From: Enterocloster lavalensis
GTDB taxonomy: Bacteria > Bacillota > Clostridia > Lachnospirales > Lachnospiraceae
Assembly (NCBI RefSeq): GCF_902364025.1
Contig: NZ_CABJCG010000015.1
Coordinates: 1-64,000 of the forward strand
DNA length: 64,000 bases
Direction: 5' to 3'
Part shown: one piece after another, positions 48,901 through 56,289 of the stretch
Layout: every line of letters begins with the position of its first letter
Numbering within the stretch: the stretch's first letter is position 1
The notes under the pieces: generated by a model
Told to the model about the DNA's origin: nothing
The model's database searches: none
Seen by the model: the letters and a program-made list of their open reading frames with translations, nothing else
Translations under genes and position numbers: made by a program

Positions 48901-49137
48901 GGAATCACGCCAAACGATGACCCCCTGATCATTTCGAACAACGGAAAAATCCCGGGTGCAGGGATACAGCTCCTTGATCAACACCCAGTGCTTCCGGCCC
49001 TCGATCAGAGAATCCCTGTAAAACGCCCGGTATACGATCGAGCTTCCTCCCTGTCCTTGTGTACCGGCGATTTCATACTCCCGGTTCTCCAGACAGAGGC
49101 GATCCCCATTCTTTCTCAAAATACGTTCGTCCTGCAT
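45970..49137 (-). CDS. Ser/Thr protein kinase fused to a NACHT-like NTPase and an unknown C-terminal domain
   Basis: A 1055-residue protein; ATG 49137 (MQDERILRKNGDRLCLENRE) has GGAGGTG upstream, 22 bases after the preceding stop. The kinase (about 20-320) has Gly loop GTQGQGGSSIVYRA, Lys in WVLIKELYP (about 55), YLDISPDNIL (Asp 170, Asn 175), LIDFDS in place of DFG, and TAPEICVPE (about 211). The NTPase (about 360-620) has GPGGMGKTRLL (about 380) and a NACHT-type Walker B NLVLMLDGLNEA (about 465-475). The last about 400 residues contain aromatic YD-type repeats (ECFYDKQGRRVGMY, TEYYDRNLKPV). A STAND-class signalling or defence protein is the best reading. Confidence 0.85.
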   Translation of the reverse strand: MQDERILRKNGDRLCLENREYEIAGTQGQGGSSIVYRAFYRDSLIEGRKHWVLIKELYPCTRDFSVVRNDQGVIVWRDSGEQQRSMGRFLQGNEVNLELLEDHPAQISGNLVNCHAYGTYYSVLPLHGGEILQKRLETGAGPGLREAAVILKQILEGLRPFHDRRLLYLDISPDNILVFRGWALLIDFDSVWSMDQLSQESGSFSKKSGYTAPEICVPEERDSIGFATDLYSVCAVFFELLTGKRPDEVCGLLSEAAIYRSLEKCPVFQGEPLTAFLKTAEILIKGLDASARGRYQSISQLTEQLDELILRIDHKGVSHSALWECSRTAWERPAADPLDYIGQDIEIVSSNEPGKMANRNISAKELFGQLVNGADILLNGPGGMGKTRLLSELAEVCTQQYDPELPVFFYIGLGEYQGENKGEGYIRKQLMRYLNFSGQTGTMDDMTHELDRLLDQRLDGRVNLVLMLDGLNEAQESGKNLLPEIEELSRKSGVSILVTDRSDEVLQYALSGFKSAVLKPLNSRAVQAALDAGHVKSPKALPLRELLRNPMMLELYIRVAGFEREGVGKQTEKEAVLTADDLVRLYLERQLIFLQRRHHGTKDGQLRDAYILTHVLPAVAKKMGSSYRISGTGLAGAVQKSYERLKQAQFVERFPEYRDSADQLLAGWTKERWYGYVVNQLLSLALLCKCGEDSYRLFHDNIKSCLVKMAGENDKKMGVTAAELKETAAGWGELLAAAYGVASFACDLYGIFVEEKKKKARASGPETAGYNGISYFLYMTEVYGIPVGIHPLEAGDLNCVNTYLEFRTSGDGGEDLRISVIQRGREKRSTFSTADENPVQTICLQDCGIYDGKRAAKTIEVSRGDVCHQQQYDGGFTLTERGLSRICTLLRDGAPATIEELGLRPLLYQRRDVFRIKEYYDGRGYIKYTMYLEGGSGETCAVDMAGVAGVECFYDKQGRRVGMYFVDAHVERIAVDGVYMLVFRYDERDDLTMIGWLDQDNNLTDGRGGWACCRQIYDSFHNVIKTEYYDRNLKPVPGPEGAFRIQMTYIKGCIV

Positions 49138-49159
49138 CCTGCACCTCCAGGCTGGGTTA

Positions 49160-50974
49160 TCAGCCGTTCCGATTTCCCTGATCCTCCAGCGTTTCATCCA
49201 TCAGTTTTTTTAATTTATCACTCATCGTTTCTTCAAACAAATCATAGGCGGCCGTCATCGCATATAAGATTGCGCAGTCAAACGGGTTTCTCGGATCCAG
49301 ACCGGTCATACCGCACTTTTCCAAAAACTGTTTTAGCTGCTCCATACGGCTTATCATGCGGTCATACGGCGTTTTCGGAATCAGGAAACCCAGCCTTTTC
49401 CGATACTCCGCCGGGATTAAATCGTTTTCGGGCAGCGGCACCTCCTCGAATATATCAAGCGCCAGAGATAACATGATCATCACCTCCCGCGATACGTCCT
49501 TTTCTCTGCGCATCATGGCGCCCAATTCGAAACCATCGGGCCAGTTTTTGCGGATCGCCCTCATCATCGGTTTCTGTTTCGTCGGAACAACCGCGTTGAA
49601 ATAGCGGGCCGCAATATCGTTCACATCGTCGCTGAGCTTTTGGGATCCATCCCATTTCTCCTCCTTGACCACATCATAGTATTCTCTCTGAAGTAACTCC
49701 ATCATTTTCTTAAATTCCCGATAGGAAGTTTCATGGAATTTCTCAAGCTCACTGCATCTGTATCCATAAAATTGAATAAATTTCTCCTCATCGCCAGCCG
49801 CATCAAAAAACTCGTCCCTGAGCGTTTCACTATATACGATCTTTTTCCGTCTGGTCTGCTCGTCCAGTTCACGCTTCTGTTGCTTCAGTTCGATCTTGTA
49901 CGCCTGGATCTCATCCTGATACGTTTCTTTTGCATCCTCTGTGACGGTTTTCTTTTCCTGTCTCAGCCGTATGAGCTCCTCCCGCCCCTCGTTAATCCGC
50001 TGCCATCTCATACCCGGGGTATAGCGCTGGTCCAATTCTTCCTTTAATACCTGCACCTTCCCCCAGCTCAAACCGTTCCAAAGGCCATAGGCCCAAACAA
50101 GCTCTTTTGGATTGCGGTGGTGGATCGGCATTCCAAACGCGCCGATCACCTCCTCCGATTGGGAATAGTCTAACCCCAGCGCAAAGCATATCTTAAATAA
50201 GTTCTCGCGACTCGGCGTATTGCTGTCATTCAGCCAGTTGTTCACGCTGTGTCGAATCCGTTCCCTCTGTTTCTTCTTCTCGCCGGCGCTCTCTGTTTCA
50301 TAAAATTCCCCTCGTATTTTTTCACACAAATCCTCTGCCGGGTATGCATTTTTTAGTATATAGAAAAAGCGCTTTCGCGATGCCCTGACCTCATCCAAAA
50401 CCTGTTTCGTTTCTTCGGTCTTTAAGCGCAAGATAGAACAAAATTCATTGATAACCGTGCTCCACTGCAAAAGCAGCTCTCCATTTTCGTCCAGACAATT
50501 TTGGGTGGATGTATCGAGAAGCGCCGTTATTCCGCTCCTCCGTTCATCCGCCCCGGGATATCCGTTGCGCAGCCTTTCTTCCAAATTGCCGCGCAAATAC
50601 ACATGGCCTAATATCTCTCTGATTTTCTTAGGTTCAGCCTGCAGTTCCCGTCTGATGCCGTCCTCTGCTGCCTGACTCAGCCCAAGGGCGTGAAAAATCC
50701 GTCCCAGCGTGTCCGGAGCCGGTATGAGATCGTCATTCAGCCACCGGTTCACCTTATAATCGGTCATTTCTCTCTGCAAAGCCGCGCCTTCCATCTCCAT
50801 AAGTCCGCCGCGCAGCTTATCCCTCAGATCCGCTCCCGGATACACTTTTTTTAATATGTCCGAAAATTTCCGTGGCTCCAGCCCCTTCTCCAGAAATTCC
50901 ATAATTTCCTTCGCCGGCATACCACTGCCCAGCTTCTCCAGGTTTTCCCGACTTCTAACAGTAAATTGCTCCAT
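49160..50974 (-). CDS. Repeated HTH-like helical-module protein, partner of the kinase-NTPase
   Basis: A 604-residue protein with AGGAGGGG upstream of ATG 50974. It contains three related modules: residues about 37-108 (FSDILKKVYPGADLRDKLRG ... YKVNRWLNDDLIPAPDTLGR), a degenerate one at about 117-195, and about 208-285 (FFYILKNAYPAEDLCEKIRG ... HSVNNWLNDSNTPSRENLFK). The VNxWLND-xxP-LxxI-ALGL phrase resembles XRE helix-turn-helix domains. Then come IHHRNPKELVWAYGLWNGLS and a long coiled coil (about 340-420). It is the first gene of the operon. No enzyme motif; a sensor/adaptor for the kinase is plausible. Confidence 0.75.
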   Translation of the reverse strand: MEQFTVRSRENLEKLGSGMPAKEIMEFLEKGLEPRKFSDILKKVYPGADLRDKLRGGLMEMEGAALQREMTDYKVNRWLNDDLIPAPDTLGRIFHALGLSQAAEDGIRRELQAEPKKIREILGHVYLRGNLEERLRNGYPGADERRSGITALLDTSTQNCLDENGELLLQWSTVINEFCSILRLKTEETKQVLDEVRASRKRFFYILKNAYPAEDLCEKIRGEFYETESAGEKKKQRERIRHSVNNWLNDSNTPSRENLFKICFALGLDYSQSEEVIGAFGMPIHHRNPKELVWAYGLWNGLSWGKVQVLKEELDQRYTPGMRWQRINEGREELIRLRQEKKTVTEDAKETYQDEIQAYKIELKQQKRELDEQTRRKKIVYSETLRDEFFDAAGDEEKFIQFYGYRCSELEKFHETSYREFKKMMELLQREYYDVVKEEKWDGSQKLSDDVNDIAARYFNAVVPTKQKPMMRAIRKNWPDGFELGAMMRREKDVSREVMIMLSLALDIFEEVPLPENDLIPAEYRKRLGFLIPKTPYDRMISRMEQLKQFLEKCGMTGLDPRNPFDCAILYAMTAAYDLFEETMSDKLKKLMDETLEDQGNRNG

Positions 50975-51019
50975 CCCTTCAACCCCTCCTGCTATAGGAA
51001 ATGTCCTTATTTAATAAAC

Positions 51020-51049
51020 ATTGTAAAAGAATCACGCGGAAAAAGTCAA
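51020..51049 (-). promoter_or_regulatory. Sigma-70 type promoter of the kinase-NTPase operon
   Basis: On the minus strand TTGACT (51049-51044), 18 bases, TACAAT (51025-51020), 46 bases before the start of the helical-module gene. The surrounding bases are very AT-rich, and no other promoter-like sequence of similar quality is seen before 45970. Confidence 0.75.
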
Positions 51050-51145
51050 CACAAAATAGCAAAATTACAAGTTTTTTCAGATTTAAGACGAATTTTATCG
51101 GCTGATATTCGAACATTTCAGACAATTCCCCCCTGCAATTTACTT

Positions 51146-51200
51146 AAAAAGGGAACCGGCGCCTCGCAATTCATAATTGCGAAAACACCGGTTCCCTTTA
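51146..51200 (-). terminator. Terminator of the dihydroxyacetone-kinase operon
   Basis: GGGAACCGG (51151-51159) pairs with CCGGTTCCC (51188-51196), with an inner palindrome CGCAATT CAT AATTGCG, followed on the minus strand by TTTTTAAG. It lies 47 bases past the aldolase stop and separates it from the kinase operon promoter. Confidence 0.85.
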
Positions 51201-51246
51201 TTTTACCAATCCATAGGTTTTCAACCTTCACGGAATCACGTTTTGC

Positions 51247-52089
51247 CTACTCCAATGCAAACATCCCCATGGCGCTCAACACATCCTTCTCCATCCCATC
51301 CACCGCCGCGCCCGCCAGATCGTGGAAATACTTCACGTCCTTCTCAGCCAGCAGCTCCTTCACGGCGCGCACGCCCGCGTTGGACATGTAGGAGAAATAG
51401 TTGATTTTGCGGATGCCGCAGCGGATAGCCCGCTGGGTGTCCTCGACGCTGATCCCGGAACCGCCGTGCATCACCAGGGGCAGGCCGGTCAGCTCCTTGA
51501 TTTTTTCAATCCGCTCGAAATCAAGCTTGGGTTTGGTCGCGTAGAAACCGTGAACCGTGCCCACCGAAGCGGCCAGGGCGTCGATCCCCGTGTCCTTCAC
51601 AAACCGGGCCGCCAGCTCCGGGTCCGTGTAGGCCGCTCCCGGCTCCTCGATGTGGAATTCCTTACCCTCGTGGCCGGTGACGATGCCGATCTCCGCCTCC
51701 ACGCTGGCCCCGTACTCCTTCGCCAGGGCCACAGCCTCCCGGGTCAGGCTCACATTTTCGTCGTAGGGTTTGGAGGAGCCGTCGATCATCACCGCTGAGA
51801 ATCCCAGCTCCAGGGCCGTCCTCACGTAGTCCATATCCTCGCCGTGGTCCAGCATGGCGCAGACGGGCACGCTGGACTCCTTCGCCATGTGCACCATGAT
51901 GGGGCCGATGATGCGGATGGGCATCTCCGGCTCGTGGAGCTGGGCGTGCTGGATAATCACAGGCTCGTTCCGCTTCTCGGCCGCCCGGAGCACCGCCATG
52001 AGGATCTCCAGGTTGGGCGTGTCAAACGCGCCCACGCAGCAGCCCTTCTCCTCGGCGTAACGCAGGATTTCATTCATATTTACAAGCAT
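51247..52089 (-). CDS. Class II fructose-bisphosphate aldolase family protein
   Basis: A 280-residue ketose-bisphosphate-type aldolase. Zinc and active-site elements are visible: CAMLDHGEDMDYVRTALELG (Asp/His), ASVEAEIGIVTGHEG, DALAASVGTVHGFY (zinc His), LPLVMHGGSGISVEDTQRAI (zinc His, GGSG phosphate loop) and GIRKINYFSYMSNAGVRAVK. It is the last gene of the operon; it would cleave or form a ketose phosphate made by the DhaK/DhaL-type kinase. The exact sugar is not known. Confidence 0.9.
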   Translation of the reverse strand: MLVNMNEILRYAEEKGCCVGAFDTPNLEILMAVLRAAEKRNEPVIIQHAQLHEPEMPIRIIGPIMVHMAKESSVPVCAMLDHGEDMDYVRTALELGFSAVMIDGSSKPYDENVSLTREAVALAKEYGASVEAEIGIVTGHEGKEFHIEEPGAAYTDPELAARFVKDTGIDALAASVGTVHGFYATKPKLDFERIEKIKELTGLPLVMHGGSGISVEDTQRAIRCGIRKINYFSYMSNAGVRAVKELLAEKDVKYFHDLAGAAVDGMEKDVLSAMGMFALE

Positions 52090-52101
52090 AGATCCGTCTC
52101 C

Positions 52102-52422
52102 TTACTTTTCCTCGTACAGCTCGACAATGGCGTCGTCCCAGATCACAAATGCCAGACGCACGCCCGGGCCCAGCTCCAGGGGTCCGAAGATCACCCGGTC
52201 CGCCTGGTTCGCGTAGTGCTCCAGATCGTCCACCTTGTAGGCCACATGGGGCTGCTTGGACAGAATTTCCGGGAAGGGGGTTCCCTCCTCGAACTTCAGG
52301 TACTCGATCTTGAAATCGTAATCGTCCACGTTGCTCACCCAGAACTTCATGGCCTCGTTGTAAGTCATTCCCTCTTTCCGGTTCAGCACCGGAATTCCAA
52401 TGTGCATATATTCGGCTGCCAT
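52102..52422 (-). CDS. VOC-family small protein, 106 aa
   Basis: A 106-residue protein starting MAAEYMHIGIPVLNRKEGMT, with KFWVSNVDDYDFKIEYLKFE, EILSKQPHVAYKVDDLEHYA and AFVIWDDAIVELYEEK. The two half-modules with His and Glu (HIGI, HVAYKVDDLE, VELYEE) match the VOC/glyoxalase fold. It lies between the kinase and aldolase genes, so an isomerase or related activity on the sugar phosphate is possible. That is inference. Confidence 0.75.
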   Translation of the reverse strand: MAAEYMHIGIPVLNRKEGMTYNEAMKFWVSNVDDYDFKIEYLKFEEGTPFPEILSKQPHVAYKVDDLEHYANQADRVIFGPLELGPGVRLAFVIWDDAIVELYEEK

Positions 52423-52441
52423 AATCGTTTTCCTCCCCGGA

Positions 52442-53440
52442 TTATTTCTTCATGTAAGGCGTGTTGCAGGGCGCGTTCCAGTAGTGCAGCAGCTCGTCGT
52501 CCATTCTCGCCATAAACATCTGGAAACCGGCCTGCTCCTGAACTGTCAAAAGCTCGCCCACGTAGTTGGCTACGATCTCGATATTCTTCTCTTTCAGGTA
52601 GGAAACGCACTTGCGGTAGATAATGAACAGCTCCATCAGGGTGGTGGCGCCCGTGCCGTTTAAGATCAGCATGATCTTCTCGCCGTCCTTGATGTCCAGA
52701 TCCGCCAGCAGGCCGTCCAGCATGATTTTCGCCGTCTCGTCCGCAGATTTCATGGGCTGGCGTCCGCCGCCGCCCTCGCCGTGCTGGCCCATTCCGATCT
52801 CCATCTCGTCCTCGCCCAGGTCCGCTAAGAGGCTGCCGGTGGCCGGATGGGTGGCTCCGTTTACCGCCACGGCCAGCGTTGCCATGTTGTCTGCAAAGCG
52901 CTGGGTCACCGCGGCGACCTCCTCCAGGCTCTTGCCCTCGGCAGCGGCCGCTCCCGCGATCTTGTAGGTGGGGATGCAGCCCACCAGCCCCCTGCGGTCG
53001 TCCGCGTTGGAGCGGGGCGCGTTGGCGATGTCCTCCTGGGTCACAACCTTAACCACGTTTAAGCCTTCCTTGGCGCATTTTTTCATGGTCATGTTGCCGG
53101 TCAGCATGTCGCCCGCGTGATTCAGCACGATGTAAAGCACGCCCTTCCCCTTGTCGGCCATCTTGATGGCGTCCACGCAGGCCTTGGGGCCCGGGGCCGC
53201 GAACACGTCGCCTACCACGGAAATGTCCACCATGCCTTCGCCCACGAATCCGCTGATGGCCGGCTCATGGCCCGATCCGCCCTGGGTCACGATGGTCACC
53301 CGGTCCGCCTCGTCCAGCTTGCGGTTGATCACCATGCGCTCGTCGCCCAGCCGCACCAGGTCCTTATGGGCCTCCACAAAACCTTCCAGCAGCTCAGGAG
53401 TCAAATTCTCAGGATCGTTGATAAATTTTTTCATTTTCAT
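52442..53440 (-). CDS. dhaK: Dihydroxyacetone kinase-type substrate-binding subunit DhaK
   Basis: A 332-residue protein starting MKMKKFINDPENLTPELLEG. It has VTIVTQGGSGHEPAISGFVG, VLNHAGDMLTGNMTMKKCAK and the covalent-binding His region DEMEIGMGQHGEGGGGRQPM. The last His corresponds to the residue that binds the ketose in DhaK. Length (332 against about 356) is slightly short. The ATP-binding DhaL subunit is encoded upstream. No phosphotransferase DhaM gene is in view. Confidence 0.9.
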   Translation of the reverse strand: MKMKKFINDPENLTPELLEGFVEAHKDLVRLGDERMVINRKLDEADRVTIVTQGGSGHEPAISGFVGEGMVDISVVGDVFAAPGPKACVDAIKMADKGKGVLYIVLNHAGDMLTGNMTMKKCAKEGLNVVKVVTQEDIANAPRSNADDRRGLVGCIPTYKIAGAAAAEGKSLEEVAAVTQRFADNMATLAVAVNGATHPATGSLLADLGEDEMEIGMGQHGEGGGGRQPMKSADETAKIMLDGLLADLDIKDGEKIMLILNGTGATTLMELFIIYRKCVSYLKEKNIEIVANYVGELLTVQEQAGFQMFMARMDDELLHYWNAPCNTPYMKK

Positions 53441-53612
53441 AGCGCTTTACCTCTCCTCTTTTATTCCCCAAACGGCATCCGGCCCGTTCCCGGCTTTCCC
53501 GGCTCAAACGTCCGCCCTTGGGGTGGTTTGTTTTTTTAGAATCCGACGGGGCCGCCGCGTCCTGCGCTCACAGCAGCAGGGGCGCGCCGCCGCCTTTTCC
53601 ATGGTTCCACAT

Positions 53613-54233
53613 TTACTTCAACCCGTCGCACAGCCCCGCGAAAAACAGCGACGTACTCACCGCGCCCGCGTCCGGCGTTCCAATGGTCTGCTCCTTATAG
53701 CTTCTGGCCCGGCCGAATTTGGAAACGTACTGTTCGCTCTCCTTCGCTCCCCTGGCCGCGGCCTCCTTCGCCGCCTCCAGAATCGCCAGGCAGTCGCCCT
53801 CCGCCGCCTCGGCCGCCGCCACCGCGGGGATCAGCGCATCCATCATGGTCTTGTCGCCCACCTTGGCATTGGTGATATCCTCCATGGCGGACTGACACTC
53901 CGTGAACATTTCCTTTAATAATCCCTCGCCGATGGCACCGCCGCCACTCAAGGGCCCGGACAGGCCGCCGATCAGCGTGCCGTACAGGGGGCCTGCGCTG
54001 CCGCCTCCGATCTCCATGGTGCTGTCTCCCAGGTCCTCCAAAAATTCCTCGATGTCGTCGTCCTCCCAGGCCGCCAGCTTCTTCTCGATCAGGGACGCGA
54101 TCTTGCCGATGGTCACCCCGTGATCCCCGTCGCCGAAGCGGGAGTCAATCTCGCTGAGATAATCCTTGTTCTCCTGCCAGATTTCCGCCACCTTGTGGAA
54201 CATTTTTTCAATTTCCGGCTTCGAAAGTAACAT
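53613..54233 (-). CDS. dhaL: Dihydroxyacetone kinase-type nucleotide-binding subunit DhaL
   Basis: ATG 54233 (MLLSKPEIEKMFHKVAEIWQ) has AAGGAGG upstream; 206 residues. Metal/nucleotide-binding motif DSRFGDGDHGVTIGKIASLI and the second signature DSTMEIGGGSAGPLYGTLIG plus GGLSGPLSGGGAIGEGLLKE are clear. The C-terminal helix region has YVSKFGRARSYKEQTIGTPD and AGAVSTSLFFAGLCD. It is the first gene of the operon; a 172-base gap separates it from dhaK. Confidence 0.93.
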   Translation of the reverse strand: MLLSKPEIEKMFHKVAEIWQENKDYLSEIDSRFGDGDHGVTIGKIASLIEKKLAAWEDDDIEEFLEDLGDSTMEIGGGSAGPLYGTLIGGLSGPLSGGGAIGEGLLKEMFTECQSAMEDITNAKVGDKTMMDALIPAVAAAEAAEGDCLAILEAAKEAAARGAKESEQYVSKFGRARSYKEQTIGTPDAGAVSTSLFFAGLCDGLK

Positions 54234-54277
54234 ATGTAACCTCCTTCCATGCGCTCTCCGCCTTTTTCCATAGCACA

Positions 54278-54306
54278 AGCGTACCATTTGCACACGTAAA
54301 TGTCAA
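54278..54306 (-). promoter_or_regulatory. Promoter of the dhaL-dhaK operon
   Basis: On the minus strand TTGACA (54306-54301), 17 bases, TACGCT (54283-54278), 45 bases upstream of the dhaL start. GTTAC/GTAAC repeats near 54227-54240 and at 54389-54402 may be SorC-type operator parts. Confidence 0.6.
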
Positions 54307-54345
54307 TAAATCCAATGGTTTTTCTTATATTTTTACCGATATGCA

Positions 54346-54388
54346 CAAAAAAATGCGCATGGCAGCATTCCGCCGCCCGCGCATTTTG
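54346..54388 (-). terminator. Terminator of the SorC-type regulator gene
   Basis: AATGCGC and GCGCATT arms with an inner GGCGGC/GCTGCC pairing, followed by TTTTTTT on the minus strand. It lies between the regulator stop and the dhaL promoter, so the two are separate transcripts. Confidence 0.75.
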
Positions 54389-54403
54389 GTTACACATGTA
54401 ACT

Positions 54404-55360
54404 TTAGACCTCCATAGCCGCCTGCATCACGTGCTCCGGCGCGATCACATGGTTGATATACCCGGTGCGCAGCGCGCCCCTCAGCGCCCGCCCCTTGGTG
54501 TTTGCGGAACAGATTCCCACCACATGCCGGACCCGGCCCAGCAGCTCCAGCGGAATCTGCGCGGCAAAGTCCATGTCGGAGTGAATCACCCGCCCTTCCA
54601 CGTCCACAAAATAATTCAGGATTCTCCCAACCGCCTTGCGCCGCACCAACAGGTCCCCGAACCTGGCTTCCGTGGCGAAATCCGGGACGGAGGGAAAATT
54701 TCCAATATTCACCAGTGCCACATCCAGCCGTTCCCAGTCATTGTAAACGGTCCGGTAGTTATCCAGCTCCCGGATCAGGCTCAGCTCCTGCTCCGAGGAC
54801 ATGCAGGCCGGGGAGTAAAGGAACTCCGGCTTGGCCTGGCTGTGTTCCGCGATCACCCGCACCAGCTCATTGGAGTGGTAATTCTTCAGGCCCACTCCCC
54901 CGTTGCCGATCAGCGGGCACACCCGGCTCCCCACCTTAAGCGTCCGGTTCTCCCGCTCCACATAGGCCACAAGGTCCCCGATGATATGTCCCCAGCCCAG
55001 CCCCAGGCTGTCCTCCTCCAGACTTTCCAGATAGCAGAGCGCGGTCTGGGAAACAGCCGCGTTGGTGGCGCTGTCGCTGGCTCCGTCCGCTACCGCAACT
55101 CCGCCGTACACCCCAAAGGTCCTGCGGACCTGCTCCACTAACGCCTCCTGGTCCCCGGAGCCCTCCGCGGGGTTCTTGATGCGGATCGTCACAATCCCCA
55201 GCTTCCTGGCCTCCTCCAGCAGCTTGCTGACCATGGGCCGGGATATCTGATAGCGGGAAGCGATCTCGCTCTGCGTCTTATCTTCCTCATAATAAAGCCG
55301 GGCGATATTCACCAGCCGGCTGATTTTATCATCCTGTTTTCTCATTTGGTATCTGTCCAT
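54404..55360 (-). CDS. SorC-family sugar-binding transcriptional regulator
   Basis: A 318-residue protein. ATG 55360 (MDRYQMRKQDDKISRLVNIA) follows GGGAG closely; the ATG five codons later is the alternative. The HTH is YYEEDKTQSEIASRYQISRP followed by MVSKLLEEARKLGIVTIRIK. The C-terminal sugar-binding domain has GLGWGHIIGDLVAYV, CPLIGNGGVG and VGICSANTKGRALRGALRTG. It probably senses the phosphorylated substrate and controls the dha-type operon, which starts 170 bases downstream. Confidence 0.9.
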   Translation of the reverse strand: MDRYQMRKQDDKISRLVNIARLYYEEDKTQSEIASRYQISRPMVSKLLEEARKLGIVTIRIKNPAEGSGDQEALVEQVRRTFGVYGGVAVADGASDSATNAAVSQTALCYLESLEEDSLGLGWGHIIGDLVAYVERENRTLKVGSRVCPLIGNGGVGLKNYHSNELVRVIAEHSQAKPEFLYSPACMSSEQELSLIRELDNYRTVYNDWERLDVALVNIGNFPSVPDFATEARFGDLLVRRKAVGRILNYFVDVEGRVIHSDMDFAAQIPLELLGRVRHVVGICSANTKGRALRGALRTGYINHVIAPEHVMQAAMEV

Positions 55361-55524
55361 GCTCCCTGTTTTTGTTATGTACATCATACCCCATCCGGGC
55401 CGCAAACACAAGTTTTCTGTGAACCGCAACCGCACAAGCGCCGAATCAGTCCCCGCCTCCCTTGCCACCGCCCCGTCCATGCGCTATACTGTTCTATAAT
55501 ACATACTGTCAAGGAGGTCCGCCC

Positions 55525-56280
55525 ATGGATTCCTGTTTTTCCACCAACTACATCACCGGCCTGGAGGTCCTGCGGGACCAACTGCCCGCCGATTCCTACA
55601 CGCTTGCAATCCCGGCCCTGCGGAGTCTGGAAAATCTGGACTTTCCCTGCCCCGTAACCTTCTTTACCGGGGAAAATGGCTCAGGCAAGTCCACGCTTCT
55701 GGAAGCGGTGGCGGTGGCCTACGGCTTCAACCCCGAAGGGGGTACCAGAAATTTCCAGTTCTCCACCCGGGACACCCACTCGGATTTCAGCTCCGCCCTG
55801 CGCCTGCGAAAGGGCGTAAAAAAGCCCCAGGACGGTTTTTTCCTGAGGGCGGAAAGCTTTTACAACGTGGCGAGCAAGGTGGACGACTACGCGGCGGAGA
55901 GCATCGGGCGGATCAATTACCTGGATTATTACGGCGGCCGCTCCCTCCACTGCCAGTCCCACGGGGAGAGCTTCCTGGCCCTGATGCAGAACCGTTTCCA
56001 CGGCAACAGCATCTTCATCCTGGACGAGCCGGAGGCCGCCCTCTCCCCCCAGCGCCAGCTCACCGCCCTCCTGATGATCGGCCGCCTGGCAAAAGAGGGC
56101 TCCCAGTTCATCATCGCCACCCACTCCCCCATCCTCTTAGGCCTGCCCGGGGCGCAGATCCTCTGCTTTGACGACGGGGACCTCCACCCCATCACCTACG
56201 AGGAGACCGAGGTGTACCAGGTGATGGAAATGTTCATCAACAGCCGGAAGGTTCTGCTGGAAAAGCTGTTTTCCGACTGA
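55525..56280 (+). CDS. Predicted ABC-type AAA ATPase (COG3910-like)
   Basis: ATG 55525 with AAGGAGG upstream; 251 residues. Walker A is VTFFTGENGSGKSTLLEAVA, the signature region YYGGRSLHCQSHGESFLALM (SHGES), Walker B SIFILDEPEAALSPQRQLTA and the switch His ATHSPILLGLPGAQILCFDD. This matches stand-alone SMC-like ATPases with unknown substrates. It has no partner gene here. It is divergent from the SorC gene, on the opposite strand to nearly all its neighbours. Confidence 0.9.
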   Translation: MDSCFSTNYITGLEVLRDQLPADSYTLAIPALRSLENLDFPCPVTFFTGENGSGKSTLLEAVAVAYGFNPEGGTRNFQFSTRDTHSDFSSALRLRKGVKKPQDGFFLRAESFYNVASKVDDYAAESIGRINYLDYYGGRSLHCQSHGESFLALMQNRFHGNSIFILDEPEAALSPQRQLTALLMIGRLAKEGSQFIIATHSPILLGLPGAQILCFDDGDLHPITYEETEVYQVMEMFINSRKVLLEKLFSD

Positions 56281-56289
56281 CCTGCATGG

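Noticed and set aside
53441..53612. Separate small gene or riboswitch between dhaL and dhaK
   Set aside because: No open frame with a ribosome binding site and no recognisable riboswitch core in this 172-base gap.
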